64,000 nucleotides of DNA from Gimesia sp. (GTDB lineage: Bacteria; Planctomycetota; Planctomycetia; Planctomycetales; Planctomycetaceae), in NCBI GenBank assembly GCA_002706765.1, contig PAJV01000044.1, positions 1 to 64,000 of the forward strand, read 5' to 3'. A model generated the notes under the pieces. That model saw nothing but the letters and a program-made list of their open reading frames with translations, was not told the origin of the DNA and made no database searches. The translations under genes were made by a program, and so were the position numbers. Position 1 is the stretch's first letter, and each line of letters starts with the position of its first letter. Positions 1 to 9,915 of the stretch are shown piece by piece.

Positions 1-916
<916 letters not shown>

Positions 917-1286
917 TGAGGGAGAGCTCTTCTCTAGCACTCAAAGTGAGACTTCAAAAGGACCAGAACAGACAAATCGCCAGACTGGTCTCTCATCCAA
1001 TTCGAGAAGAGGTTCTTCGCGCATTTCCAGAGGAGAAGGAAAGCACCAGCGGGCCCAACAAAAAACTACACATCAAAACCCCGCCGAGTCAGCTCGGTTT
1101 CGGAGAGGGCAAAATATTTTTCAACTCATGAGCCAGGCGCGCACAGTCTACCCACAGTTCTGAAAAAAGTAAAATTCGCCGAGCCATTATTTTTCGCACA
1201 ACGCAAGAAATGGAGGCCGGTCTCCCTGATCAAAAACCGGCCCCTGTTGTAATCACTTTCCTGGAATTCAGACCAGGATCAATGTC
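917..1286. other. Intergenic stretch, no gene recognised
   Basis: This 370-base gap separates the edge MFS gene from the DUF1501 relic. The only structure I see is a 7-bp inverted repeat, GGCCGGT at 1215-1221 with ACCGGCC at 1236-1242, just downstream of the relic's stop codon. It could be a leftover terminator for the minus strand, but no T-run follows it. The promoter and ribosome site of the edge MFS gene should lie here; no clear consensus was found. Confidence 0.4.
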
Positions 1287-1505
1287 TCAAATCAGCTCGC
1301 ACAGCGGCTCAATGCCCTGATCCACCAGATATTGCGGCGTGCCGCTGGTGTCAAAGAGGCGGGTGCCGTTGAGCTCCAGGCCGACGTTGTGGTACAGCGT
1401 CGCGAAGACTTCCTGAAACTTGACCGGCCTGTCGATCGCATATTCGCCCATGCGGTTGGTTTTGCCGATCCCCTGCCCGGTTTTCATCCCGCCGCCAGCC
1501 AGCAT
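1287..1505 (-). pseudogene. DUF1501 family protein, C-terminal fragment
   Basis: The minus frame ending at 1287 encodes about 72 residues that match the end of planctomycete DUF1501 (sulfatase-fold) proteins: [17 protein letters not shown], then [15 protein letters not shown] and a final [12 protein letters not shown]. Whole family members have well over 400 residues, so more than 80% is missing. The frame stays open upstream to about 1571, where it runs into the MFS relic. The C-terminal motifs are well preserved, so the loss is probably recent. It has no plausible start codon context and is called a relic, not a small gene. Confidence 0.75.
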
Positions 1506-1570
1506 GGCACAGGAAACTTTGGCATTTGTAATGGGGGGCTGAACCCTTATCTTTCCTGCCCCTTTACTCT

Positions 1571-1753
1571 CGCTCCGCGTTCAATGTGCATAACGTCGTA
1601 CGGTCAAACCCCAATAGAGGGTGGAGACTTCCAGAAACAGGGCGCTGATGATACAGACGCCGGACCAGCCGTAATGCGTCCAGCTCCAGACGCTGCCCGC
1701 GGCGCCCAGTGATCCGCCGGCGAAACAGGTGAAGAGCTCAACCGTTCCCAGGC
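1571..1753 (-). pseudogene. MFS transporter 3'-end relic, duplicate of the gene at 3337-4572
   Basis: This 183-base segment aligns without gaps to 3327-3509, the end of the intact MFS gene on the same strand. I count about 15 mismatches by hand (roughly 92% identity). The reading frame is kept: the last residues read FAGGSLGAAGSVWSW in both copies and both end VRRYAH before the stop. Most differences cluster at the 5' edge, and upstream of about 1754 the similarity vanishes and an in-frame TGA appears. It is a headless remnant of a duplicated or partly replaced transporter gene. Confidence 0.85.
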
Positions 1754-1943
1754 ACTTTCTTAATCACGGTTCCCTTTGCTCATATGTATAGATAAGATGT
1801 AAGTCATATTCCCGGTGAGGGAAACACGCGCTCTTATCAATATTTTAAATCAGGCGAGCCAGGAAGTGACTCAGAAGTAGATTGAATGCTTCTGTCACTG
1901 CTACCTGCCTTCCACTTTAGATTCCCCCGAGGTCGAGCCTTCG

Positions 1944-3260
1944 ATGAGCAGAAATCAGGTGCCAGACAATTTTAATCCGTATCACAAGTGGCTGGGTATC
2001 CCGCAACAGAAATGTCCTCCTACGTTTTATGAACTGCTGGGAATCTCTCTGGATGAAGAGGATCACTCCGTGATTGAATCGTCGGCAGAACGACAGCGGT
2101 CACATGTAGAACAGTACCTGGGAACCGAGTGGAACAAATTCGCGAATCAGATCATCAGTCAAATCGCGGAAGCAGAAGTCACTCTCTTAAGCCCTGACCT
2201 GAGACGCGAATACGACCGCAAGGTGAAACTATTCAAAAAACGGCGGAAGAATCGCCAGGTGGATCTGTACGCCCCGCGTGGCTCTCTCTCAACAGGGAGC
2301 AGCCGGGTTGTTGGGGAGGGGAGTGGCCTGGCACGCGAATACGCGGGGATCGTTTCCATTCTGGCGATTGCGTTTGTCGGAATGGCGGCCGCCTCTTTCT
2401 GGTTGCCCTGGGGAAAACTATCTCCCGATCCAGTGCAAAGTAAACAGGCCGAAGACCTGGCTGCTGTTGCCCAGGGGAAATCTGCTCACGATGCGGCCTC
2501 TGTCAGCGAGTTTTCCCAGGAATCGACCAGAGAAGAAACAGACACGGCGATGAAAACTCAGGATCCTCAACTGGGAGTGGGGATCCAGTTCAAACGTTTG
2601 CCAGGCGGGACTTTCACGATGGGAGTGGGAGACAGAAGGGGGCAGAATTCTCCCGCTCATCAGGTGACCATCACGCGTCCCTTTGAAATTGGCATTCACG
2701 AAGTCACTCAGAAACAGTATGAAACCGTGATGGGGACCAGTTCCAGCCAATATAAAGGACCGGATAACCCGGTAGACAGTGTCAGCTGGAACGATGCCTT
2801 CGAATTCTGTCGTAAACTGTCTGCAATGCCGGCAGAAAAAGCGGCCGGGAATGTCTATCGACTGCCGACCGAAGCGGAATGGGAATATGCCTGTCGTGCA
2901 GGAACTTCCACCCTCTTTAGTTTTGGGAATGACGAATCCTTACTGAGCGACTATGCCTGGTCCAGTTTGAATGCGAAATCTACGACACACCCTGTCGGGC
3001 AGAGGGAACCGAATCTCTGGGGAATTTACGACATGCATGGCAATACCTATGAATGGTGTCAGGACTGGTATGAAGTCTATTCGGCTGATCCTGTTACCGA
3101 TCCCAAAGGGCCCCGTACAGGAGATCATCGCACCATCCGGGGAGGTGGATTCAGTAATGCTCCTGAATATTTGCAATCAGCAAGGCGTTCTTCAGTCAGT
3201 CCTGAGTTCAGCAGACATTCCTATGGTTTTCGCGTTGTACGTGATATTGCTTCGCCTTAG
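1944..3260 (+). CDS. Membrane-anchored J-like/FGE-like (SUMF1-fold) protein, paralogue 1
   Basis: 438 residues. Residues 11-98 form a planctomycete N-terminal module (NPYHKWLGIP, CPPTFYELLGI, LSPDLRREYD) that resembles a DnaJ fold but lacks an HPD motif. One transmembrane helix spans about 134-154. Residues 213-434 are an FGE/SUMF1-type domain, with GGTFTMG, RLPTEAEWEYACRAG (306-320), NTYEWCQDW and IRGGGF. True formylglycine-generating enzymes carry a redox cysteine pair shortly after the RGG motif; here that stretch has no cysteine, so sulfatase-activating activity is unlikely and a binding or scaffold role is more probable. A GAGG lies upstream of the ATG. A close paralogue starts at 7770. 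Confidence 0.85.
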   Translation: MSRNQVPDNFNPYHKWLGIPQQKCPPTFYELLGISLDEEDHSVIESSAERQRSHVEQYLGTEWNKFANQIISQIAEAEVTLLSPDLRREYDRKVKLFKKRRKNRQVDLYAPRGSLSTGSSRVVGEGSGLAREYAGIVSILAIAFVGMAAASFWLPWGKLSPDPVQSKQAEDLAAVAQGKSAHDAASVSEFSQESTREETDTAMKTQDPQLGVGIQFKRLPGGTFTMGVGDRRGQNSPAHQVTITRPFEIGIHEVTQKQYETVMGTSSSQYKGPDNPVDSVSWNDAFEFCRKLSAMPAEKAAGNVYRLPTEAEWEYACRAGTSTLFSFGNDESLLSDYAWSSLNAKSTTHPVGQREPNLWGIYDMHGNTYEWCQDWYEVYSADPVTDPKGPRTGDHRTIRGGGFSNAPEYLQSARRSSVSPEFSRHSYGFRVVRDIASP

Positions 3261-3336
3261 ATGAGACAGCAAAAATGGACCGCTTTGAGTCAGGTTCTTA
3301 ATATCTGTATCATCCCAGAGTATTATCGCTCCGCGT

Positions 3337-4572
3337 TCAATGTGCATACCGTCGTACCGTGAAACCCCAATAGAGGGTGGAGACGACCAGAAACAGGGCG
3401 CTGATGATACAGACGCCGGACCAGCCGTAATGCGTCCAGCTCCAGACGCTGCCCGCGGCACCCAGTGATCCGCCGGCGAAGTAGGTGACGATGTAGATCG
3501 TTCCCAGGCGATTGCGTTCTTCCGGGGCCAGGCTGTAAATTCGCGACTGATTGCCCACATGAACCGCCTGGATGCCGAGGTCCATCACGACGACGCCGAT
3601 TCCCAGCCCGATCAGGGTTTCTCCCCAGAGATAAAAGATGCCGAATGAGGAGAGGGTGAAGAGTTGAAACAGACCGATAATTGGGCGGGCGCCGAACCGG
3701 TCTGCCAGGCGTCCAATCAGCCCGGCGGTGATGGCGCCGCCGATGGCCAGCAGTCCCAGCATGCCGGCAATGTCGCTGCCGTAATTCAACGGGGGGCGTT
3801 CGAGGCGAAAGGCGAGCGTCATCCAGAAGGCACAGAACGCGGCCATACTCATGCTGCCGAACAGACACGATTCCCGCAGCACCGGTTCCGAGCGGAAGAT
3901 TTTCCACATCGAGGTCAGCAACCGAAAGTATCCCATGCGGATCTGTGGCTGTGTACCAGGCAGAAAACGCCAGAGCAAAGCGAACAGGCAGACGAGCATG
4001 CCCGCGGCGAGGAAATAAATGGACTGCCAGTCGATCAGCTTTCCCAGGAACCCGCTGATGGTGCGGCAGAGCAGCAGACCCGTTAAAAGTCCACCCACCA
4101 CAGTGCCGACGACCTGACCGCGTTGTTCCGGGCTGGCCAGACTGGCGGCGAGGGAAATTGTCATGTGCGTGCCTGTAGTTGCCAGTCCCAGAGCGAGGCA
4201 GGCGATCGAAAGCGAAACGACGCCGTGAGCCGTGCCGACCTGCAGCAGTGCGCAGATCGAGAGAAAGACCGAAATCAGGATCAGGGGACGGCGGTTGAAG
4301 ATATCGCCCAGAGGCAGAATCAGCAGCATGCCCACGGACTGGCCGATCAGACTCAAAGTAGCGGCGCTGCCGACTTCCCCTTCGGTCAGTCCCAGGTCAA
4401 TGGCGATCAACCCCAGCAGAGGCTGCATGTAGTACATGTTGCCGACCACCATGCCGACCGTGGTCGCCAGAAGCAGCGTCATGCTATTACTTAAGCGTTC
4501 GGCGGGAAGAGCGGAAGGTTCCTCGCCATCAGTCTCGGCAGGCGGGTTCTCCTGTGGAGTTGTTTTTGTCAT
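3337..4572 (-). CDS. MFS transporter, drug/metabolite efflux type
   Basis: 411 residues from the ATG at 4572 (a GTG lies one codon upstream). The translation shows about twelve hydrophobic segments. The first helix carries GNMYYMQPLLGL, resembling the N(I/L)YYAQPLL pattern of small MFS exporters, and the loop after helix 2 has GDIFNRRPLI. The family exports drugs or amino-acid-like metabolites at the inner membrane; the substrate is not readable. It is convergent with the FGE-like gene ending at 3260. Its last 56 codons are duplicated as a relic at 1571-1753. Confidence 0.85.
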   Translation of the reverse strand: MTKTTPQENPPAETDGEEPSALPAERLSNSMTLLLATTVGMVVGNMYYMQPLLGLIAIDLGLTEGEVGSAATLSLIGQSVGMLLILPLGDIFNRRPLILISVFLSICALLQVGTAHGVVSLSIACLALGLATTGTHMTISLAASLASPEQRGQVVGTVVGGLLTGLLLCRTISGFLGKLIDWQSIYFLAAGMLVCLFALLWRFLPGTQPQIRMGYFRLLTSMWKIFRSEPVLRESCLFGSMSMAAFCAFWMTLAFRLERPPLNYGSDIAGMLGLLAIGGAITAGLIGRLADRFGARPIIGLFQLFTLSSFGIFYLWGETLIGLGIGVVVMDLGIQAVHVGNQSRIYSLAPEERNRLGTIYIVTYFAGGSLGAAGSVWSWTHYGWSGVCIISALFLVVSTLYWGFTVRRYAH

Positions 4573-5377
4573 CACACGTCGTATCTATCTGAAAAGCGGT
4601 CTTTCAGCAGGGCGCTTAATTAAGTGAAGAATCTGATCCGGAACCGGGGGGCGTCTCGAATGAAGGACACCTGCGCCTGTTCCAGGTTCAGTGTCAGCCG
4701 GCGGAAGCAGATGTTTACGAAATCAACTTCCGAGCCTGTATTGGCGTCAGTGAAGATTGTTTCAGATCAGACGGTTTCGTGCCAGTCTGGGCTGGTGGAT
4801 GATTCGTCTGGTCGGCTGAAATTTTGTAATCAGGACCAGTGATAAAAAGAAGAGTGTCTGTGGCCTGCAACGTCCGGTATGATGGTCCACTATATTTCGA
4901 AACTCAGTGCTACCTTTAGACTGGATAAGTCATTCCTTAAACCAAAGGAATTCTTATATTGAGTTGCTGTCACATCTTCATCATAGTCCGGAAACGGAGG
5001 CAAAGCCGTTTTTTTTGGTATGCTGAATCCGCTGCCCATTTGAAGATCACATCCGCCGTGTGCCGCTCGTTGGTCAGGGCCGCTGCCGCCCGAGCGATCA
5101 TCGTTGAAAACGAAACGCTGAATGTCTGCTACCAGCCAGCCGATCAGGACGCCGATTACACCATCGGCCTTGTGAAGAATGGTGACTGGACGCTGATCAT
5201 CGGAAATGCCGTCGTTCTGCTGTTTTTTTAGCTCTACGGACGTTTGCTGGATCATTCCAAACACGGTCGTTTGTAAATATCTCCCCAAACGCATCTTGAC
5301 ACTCCGGCCCCGAATCGCCAAAGTCATGTCATCGAAAATGCGTTCCAAAATACAGGTTCCCGTAAAAGGGCAGAGGG
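4573..5377. other. 805-base intergenic region, no confident gene
   Basis: Both neighbours read outward, so promoters for the MFS gene (minus) and the CoA-transferase (plus) should lie here. A plus-strand frame near 5040-5231 has protein-like composition (ITSAVCRSLVRAAAARAI, DYTIGLVKNGDWTLIIGN), and an antisense frame is also open for about 200 codons. Neither has a convincing start, ribosome site or family match. It may hold a decayed gene. An AAAGGG at 5359-5364 is the likely ribosome site for the next gene. Confidence 0.4.
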
Positions 5378-6691
5378 ATGAAGTCGGCTGAACTGTATGC
5401 TGCGAAACGAACCACTCCGGCGGAAGCAGTCGCTGCGATTGCCGAGGGAGAAACGGTTTCCGCCGGGATGGCCATCGGTCAGCCCCCCGCATTACTCGCT
5501 GCTTTAGGGCAGCGGCTGCGTACCGATGATCTGTCGTCGATCCGCTTTTACTATAAAATCGGCATGCAGCCCATCAGCGAGGCACTCCTGGTGAAAGGCG
5601 TCCGTGAAAAAATTGATCCGCACTGTTTCTTTCTCAGCAGCACCGAACACCAGATCATAAAAGATCAGACGCAGTCCGGGCACAAGGTCATGAGTTTTGT
5701 TCCCGTCCATTTCAGCGATCTCCCCCGGCTGTTTCGGGAAGTCATCGACCTCGACACCTTTCTGGTGACCGTCAGCCCCATGGACCGGGGCGGCTATTTC
5801 TCGTTGGGAACCAATAACGATTTCGCATCCACGGCTGCCCGGCACTGTAAGCGGCTGATTGTCGAGGTCAACGAAAACATGCCCCGCGTGTTTGGTCAGT
5901 CGCAGATTCACATCAGCGAAGTGACTTCCATTGTAGAGAACACAGTCCCGCTCATCGAAGCCGGCGTCGCGGAAACCTCTGAAGCAGGGCGCGCGATCGG
6001 CGCGCTGATTTCCCCGCTGGTCCCCAATGGCGCTACCATCCAGCTGGGCATCGGCCGTGTTCCCTCTGGCGTCGCTGAGGCGCTGAGCAACCACGAGGAC
6101 CTGGGCATCCATACCGAACTTTTCTCTCCCAGCATGGCCGATCTGATCCGCAAAGGAGTCATCAACGGGAGCAAAAAGACATTGCATCCGTTCAAGCATG
6201 TCTTCACCGTCGCCTTCGGCACCGAAGATTCGTATGCCTTCATGAACGACAATGCCGCCTTTGAGAGTTACCCTTCCTCTTACGTGAATGATATTCGCGT
6301 CATCTCGCAGCACGACAACTTCATCTCAATCAACACAGCCATCGAGGTGGACCTGTACGGGCAGGTGAATGCCGAATTCATCGGCGAGCACGAATACAGC
6401 GGGTCCGGTGGACAATATGATTTTGTCAAAGGAGCCTCGCTCTCGAAGGGGGGCAAATCGATCATCGCGTTGCAGTCCACGGCTCGTCAGAGGACGCTCT
6501 CTACGATTGTTCCCCGCGTCGCCATGGTCACCGACCCGCGGATGGATGTCGAATACATCTGCACCGAGCAGGGAATCGTCAATCTCCGCGGGAAGTCAAC
6601 CAAGGAACGGGCCGAGGCTCTGATCAGCATTGCCCATCCTGATTTTCGCGATGAACTGACGGCAGCCGCCAAACGTGTGACTCTGATTTAA
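5378..6691 (+). CDS. Acetyl-CoA hydrolase/transferase family CoA-transferase
   Basis: 437 residues, the usual size for 4-hydroxybutyrate CoA-transferase-type enzymes and shorter than E. coli ScpC. Family features include SAGMAIGQPPALL near the N-terminus, GATIQLGIGRVPSGV, DLGIHTELFSPSM (E247 is my candidate for the catalytic glutamate that forms the CoA thioester) and EVDLYGQVNAE with GGQYDFVKGA near the C-terminus. The enzyme moves CoA between short-chain acids in the cytoplasm. The gene lies 8 bases upstream of a ScpB-like decarboxylase, which suggests a propionyl-CoA:succinate exchange like the E. coli Scp pathway. The exact acyl substrate is inferred from context only. Confidence 0.85.
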   Translation: MKSAELYAAKRTTPAEAVAAIAEGETVSAGMAIGQPPALLAALGQRLRTDDLSSIRFYYKIGMQPISEALLVKGVREKIDPHCFFLSSTEHQIIKDQTQSGHKVMSFVPVHFSDLPRLFREVIDLDTFLVTVSPMDRGGYFSLGTNNDFASTAARHCKRLIVEVNENMPRVFGQSQIHISEVTSIVENTVPLIEAGVAETSEAGRAIGALISPLVPNGATIQLGIGRVPSGVAEALSNHEDLGIHTELFSPSMADLIRKGVINGSKKTLHPFKHVFTVAFGTEDSYAFMNDNAAFESYPSSYVNDIRVISQHDNFISINTAIEVDLYGQVNAEFIGEHEYSGSGGQYDFVKGASLSKGGKSIIALQSTARQRTLSTIVPRVAMVTDPRMDVEYICTEQGIVNLRGKSTKERAEALISIAHPDFRDELTAAAKRVTLI

Positions 6692-6699
6692 GGGATACC

Positions 6700-7500
6700 A
6701 TGTCATATATCTCCACCGACTGCGACGGGCGTGTTGGCACGATCGCCTTTAACAATTATCAGAAGCGGAATGCGCTGAGTGCCGGCCTGATTGATGAAGT
6801 CCTCTCGGCTCTGAACAACATGCAGCAGGATGGGACCCGCATTGTGGTCCTGCGGGCCGCGACTTTTGAAAAGGTCTGGTCTGCTGGACATGACGTGGAC
6901 GAACTGCCGCAGGCAGACACCGATCCACTGCCGTATAACGACCCGCTCGAAAAGCTGCTGCGAGCGGTAAGAAGTTTTCCCTCCCCCATCATCGCCATGG
7001 TGCACGGCTCAGTCTGGGGCGGTGCCTGTGATCTGATCGTCAACTGCGACCTGGTTCTGGCGGATGAAACCTGCGCCTTCGCAATCACCCCAGCCAAGCT
7101 GGGGCTGCCTTACAATGCGTCCGGATTCCAGAGTTTCCTCTCCCGGCTGCCGCTCAATATCGTAAAAGAAATGTTCTTCACGGCTGATCTGCTCAGTGCG
7201 GAACGGGCTGAACAGGCCGGGCTGGTCAATCAGTTGATCCCACAAGCGGAACTGGAAAGCCGTACGTACGAACTGGCACGCACCATCGCCTCCCGTTCGG
7301 CGGCTTCCATCGCGATCGCCAAGACGACCCTCAATCTGCTCAGTCAAGCTACGCCTCTCAATGCTTCTCAGTTTGAATACATTCATGGTCTGCGGCGGCA
7401 GGTCTATTACGGCCCAGACTATCATGAGGGCATCCGGGCTTTTTTAGAGAAGCGGACGCCGGAATTCCACGTTCATCCAAATCTGCAAGATCTTACCTGA
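6700..7500 (+). CDS. scpB: Methylmalonyl-CoA decarboxylase-like enoyl-CoA hydratase family protein (ScpB-like)
   Basis: 266 residues, crotonase fold. It tracks E. coli ScpB closely: RNALSAGLIDEV, VWSAGHDVDELP, FPSPIIAMVHGSVWGGACD, ITPAKLGLPYNASG and a C-terminal GIRAFLEKRTPEF. The VEGSVWGGA-type oxyanion-hole region and the GHD/HELP-type motif are more specific to methylmalonyl-CoA decarboxylase than to general enoyl-CoA hydratases. It would convert (R)-methylmalonyl-CoA to propionyl-CoA. AAGGG sits 5 bases before the ATG and the gap to the CoA-transferase is 8 bases, so the two are co-transcribed. No methylmalonyl-CoA mutase or meaB lies in the window. Confidence 0.8.
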   Translation: MSYISTDCDGRVGTIAFNNYQKRNALSAGLIDEVLSALNNMQQDGTRIVVLRAATFEKVWSAGHDVDELPQADTDPLPYNDPLEKLLRAVRSFPSPIIAMVHGSVWGGACDLIVNCDLVLADETCAFAITPAKLGLPYNASGFQSFLSRLPLNIVKEMFFTADLLSAERAEQAGLVNQLIPQAELESRTYELARTIASRSAASIAIAKTTLNLLSQATPLNASQFEYIHGLRRQVYYGPDYHEGIRAFLEKRTPEFHVHPNLQDLT

Positions 7501-7769
7501 CTACGGAGACCAGCTTAGAGGCAGCCATCAGATTTCCCAGCGAACTAAGTCGGATGCCCTGCATCATCCGGAAGTCAGGTTGGCGGCATCATTTCCTGCA
7601 GCAGCATGAGGTGTGAAACTTTTCGGCAGGAAACTGAAATACACCTGACATTTTTCATTAGCCTTAAGGGTTTCGTCTGCCTGAATTCTGATTCTGGACG
7701 ATGGTTCAGGTGTCTGTTAAAATACTGCTGCGTTTCGGTTTGAACTCTGTGTCGGGAGTCAGATAAATA

Positions 7770-9311
7770 ATGAGTGATGGTTTTAATCCGTATCACAAGT
7801 GGTTAGGAATTCCCGTCGAGAAGTGTCCGCCGACCTATTACGATTTGTTACAGATCGCAGTCGACGAACGGGATCGGGATGTAATCCTGATGGCAGTCGA
7901 GCGTCAGAAAACGCATCTGCAACAGTTCCGGGTAGGCAAACAGGCCAAACAGGCGGATCGACTCATCTATGAACTGGATGAGGCCGAGTTGACTCTGCTG
8001 AACCGAGAGATGCGCGAAGAATATGATCAGCGCGTTTTGCCTGCTTTGAATCGGAGAAACAGAAACCGATCAGTGACCAGCCCCGGCTTTAATGGGAATC
8101 AGGCATCGGTAGGAGAAGGCTCGGGACTGTTACGACGATATAGCGGCATTGTTTCAATTCTGGCAGTCAGTTTCTCGATCATGGCGGCATCGGTGTATCT
8201 GAGCCCCTGGAAAAAAGTGGATTTACAAGAACCACGCCCCCTCGAAGCGGGAGGAAAGAAACCGGGGCTGCCACTGGTTGCGAAAGCTGCTGGAGACAGA
8301 GAAGCGAAGCTCGAAAAAATGCCCGATAGCACGTCGCGTCCTGCATTGCTTATCAGTCCCTTTACACAACAGGAAGCCGCGGGACGTCAGCAGGAATGGG
8401 CTGGTTATCTGAAGCAGGATCTGCTGGAAGAGAGCAGTCTCGGATTCAGGCTGGTTTTGATTCCCCCCGGGGAATTCAAGATGGGAAATACAGAAACGGA
8501 AGTGAATCAGGTATTGCAGGTTTTTGCCAGAAATAACATAACGGTATCTGATGCTCACCAGGAAAGAATCAACAGCGGTATGCCTCAGCATGAAGTGCAG
8601 ATCAGTAAACCATTCAGGATGAGTCAGCAGGAAGTCACGCAATCACAGTTTCGTGAATTTATTGAATCAACAGGCTATCAGACTGATGCGCAGAAGGATG
8701 GCAAAGGGGGTTACGCTTTCATTAACGGCAAACTGGTTCAGGCTCCTGATGTGAACTGGCAAACCGATTATCGATTGCAGCAGCCTGATGTCGCCCCGGT
8801 GGTAAATGTTTCTTTTAACGATGCGAGTGCCTTTTGCGACTGGCTTTCAGAAAAAGAGGGCAAAAAGTACCGCTTGCCCACGGAGGCCGAGTGGGAATAT
8901 GCATGTCGCGCCGGGACCACGACAATGTTCAGTTTTGGTGATGCTCTGACCGATGCGGATTCCGAGGCCGTTAAGGAATTTGCCTGGTTTACACTGAATA
9001 CGATCGATGAGGGAAAGTATTATCCGCAACCAGTGATGACCAGAAAGCCCAATCCGTTTGGTCTATTTGATATGCATGGCAACGTCTATGAATGGTGTCA
9101 GGACTTGTATGATAAAGAATATTACAGCAGCCTGGCCGGTAAAAAAACGGTTGATCCCTCCGGAACTGTTGAGTCTGGCTCATCACATCTCATTCGAGGA
9201 GGATGCTGGTCCCGCGGGGCGATGGATATACGTTCTGGCTATCGCGACTGGTTGTTTAATTCCAGTCGTAATCTGAATGTCGGTTTTCGCGTTGTAAGTG
9301 AAGTGAATTGA
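7770..9311 (+). CDS. Membrane-anchored J-like/FGE-like (SUMF1-fold) protein, paralogue 2
   Basis: 513 residues with the architecture of the gene at 1944: J-like module at 6-90 (FNPYHKWLGIP, CPPTYYDLL, REMREEYDQRV, no HPD), a linker VGEGSGLLRRYSGIVSIL leading into one transmembrane helix (about 124-144), and an FGE-like domain from about 225 (IPPGEFKMGN, RLPTEAEWEYACRAG, NVYEWCQDLYD, IRGGCWSRG). The single cysteine in RGGCW is not at either position of the FGE redox pair, so catalysis is doubtful. A 60-residue insertion (340-400 region start) distinguishes it from paralogue 1. GGAG lies 10 bases before the ATG. The two paralogues bracket the MFS and CoA genes. Confidence 0.85.
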   Translation: MSDGFNPYHKWLGIPVEKCPPTYYDLLQIAVDERDRDVILMAVERQKTHLQQFRVGKQAKQADRLIYELDEAELTLLNREMREEYDQRVLPALNRRNRNRSVTSPGFNGNQASVGEGSGLLRRYSGIVSILAVSFSIMAASVYLSPWKKVDLQEPRPLEAGGKKPGLPLVAKAAGDREAKLEKMPDSTSRPALLISPFTQQEAAGRQQEWAGYLKQDLLEESSLGFRLVLIPPGEFKMGNTETEVNQVLQVFARNNITVSDAHQERINSGMPQHEVQISKPFRMSQQEVTQSQFREFIESTGYQTDAQKDGKGGYAFINGKLVQAPDVNWQTDYRLQQPDVAPVVNVSFNDASAFCDWLSEKEGKKYRLPTEAEWEYACRAGTTTMFSFGDALTDADSEAVKEFAWFTLNTIDEGKYYPQPVMTRKPNPFGLFDMHGNVYEWCQDLYDKEYYSSLAGKKTVDPSGTVESGSSHLIRGGCWSRGAMDIRSGYRDWLFNSSRNLNVGFRVVSEVN

Positions 9312-9362
9312 GCTGATATTAATCAGTGAATTAAAAATCATCAATTAAAATTCTGCTAAGTA

Positions 9363-9905
9363 CTAAAGGTCTTCACCAAAACCCTCATTCATGATCGCCA
9401 ACTCTACTTTGACACGGTGTATCAGGTGCAGGATCATGACGAGCGTAATCAGCATGCTCAGTACCAGTACGATAGCCAGAGGGCTCGCGTCAGGTGAGCC
9501 TTCCATCGCGAGGGTGAGTAAGAAGGTGACAGCCATGATGGCGACGTAGGCCAGCCGGCGATTTTCCGCTCGCCTGGCCAGGTCCGGTCGTTCTTTTGAG
9601 AGTGCAAATTCGCAAATCCCGCCGAGTAGTTGCCAGATCATGGCACAGCTCGTCACCTGCCTCACAAAATTAAAGAGTATCGCAAAACTACCGTCAATGG
9701 CGAAATGAATCAGCCAGAGCACGGCGAGGATCAGACACAGCGTTTGCGCCGTCAGGAAGCGAGGCGACAACGATGCGAGGCCATAACAGCCTGCTGCCAT
9801 AATAAGATAGCCGACACCATCGGGCAGCAGGTCAAAGCCATTGAACGAAAAGTCGAGAATGACAATGAGCAGGCCCCAGAATATTTGTCTTAAACGATTT
9901 GCCAT
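9363..9905 (-). CDS. Integral membrane protein, unknown function
   Basis: 180 residues from the ATG at 9905. A longer open frame exists upstream but lies inside the sulfatase gene and has non-protein-like composition. About five hydrophobic helices are visible, with LLPDGVGYLIMAAGCYGLA near the N-terminus and two helices near the C-terminus. The start lies 10 bases after the sulfatase stop, so it is the second gene of a sulfatase operon. I do not recognise a named family; a role linked to the sulfatase is only implied by position. Confidence 0.75.
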   Translation of the reverse strand: MANRLRQIFWGLLIVILDFSFNGFDLLPDGVGYLIMAAGCYGLASLSPRFLTAQTLCLILAVLWLIHFAIDGSFAILFNFVRQVTSCAMIWQLLGGICEFALSKERPDLARRAENRRLAYVAIMAVTFLLTLAMEGSPDASPLAIVLVLSMLITLVMILHLIHRVKVELAIMNEGFGEDL

Positions 9906-9915
9906 GGTCTGGACC

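Noticed and set aside
4890-5492. A 200-codon minus-strand frame overlapping the CoA-transferase start
   Set aside because: Its first third lies antisense to the CoA-transferase gene, it has no ribosome site and no recognisable motif; kept only as an uncertain intergenic remark.
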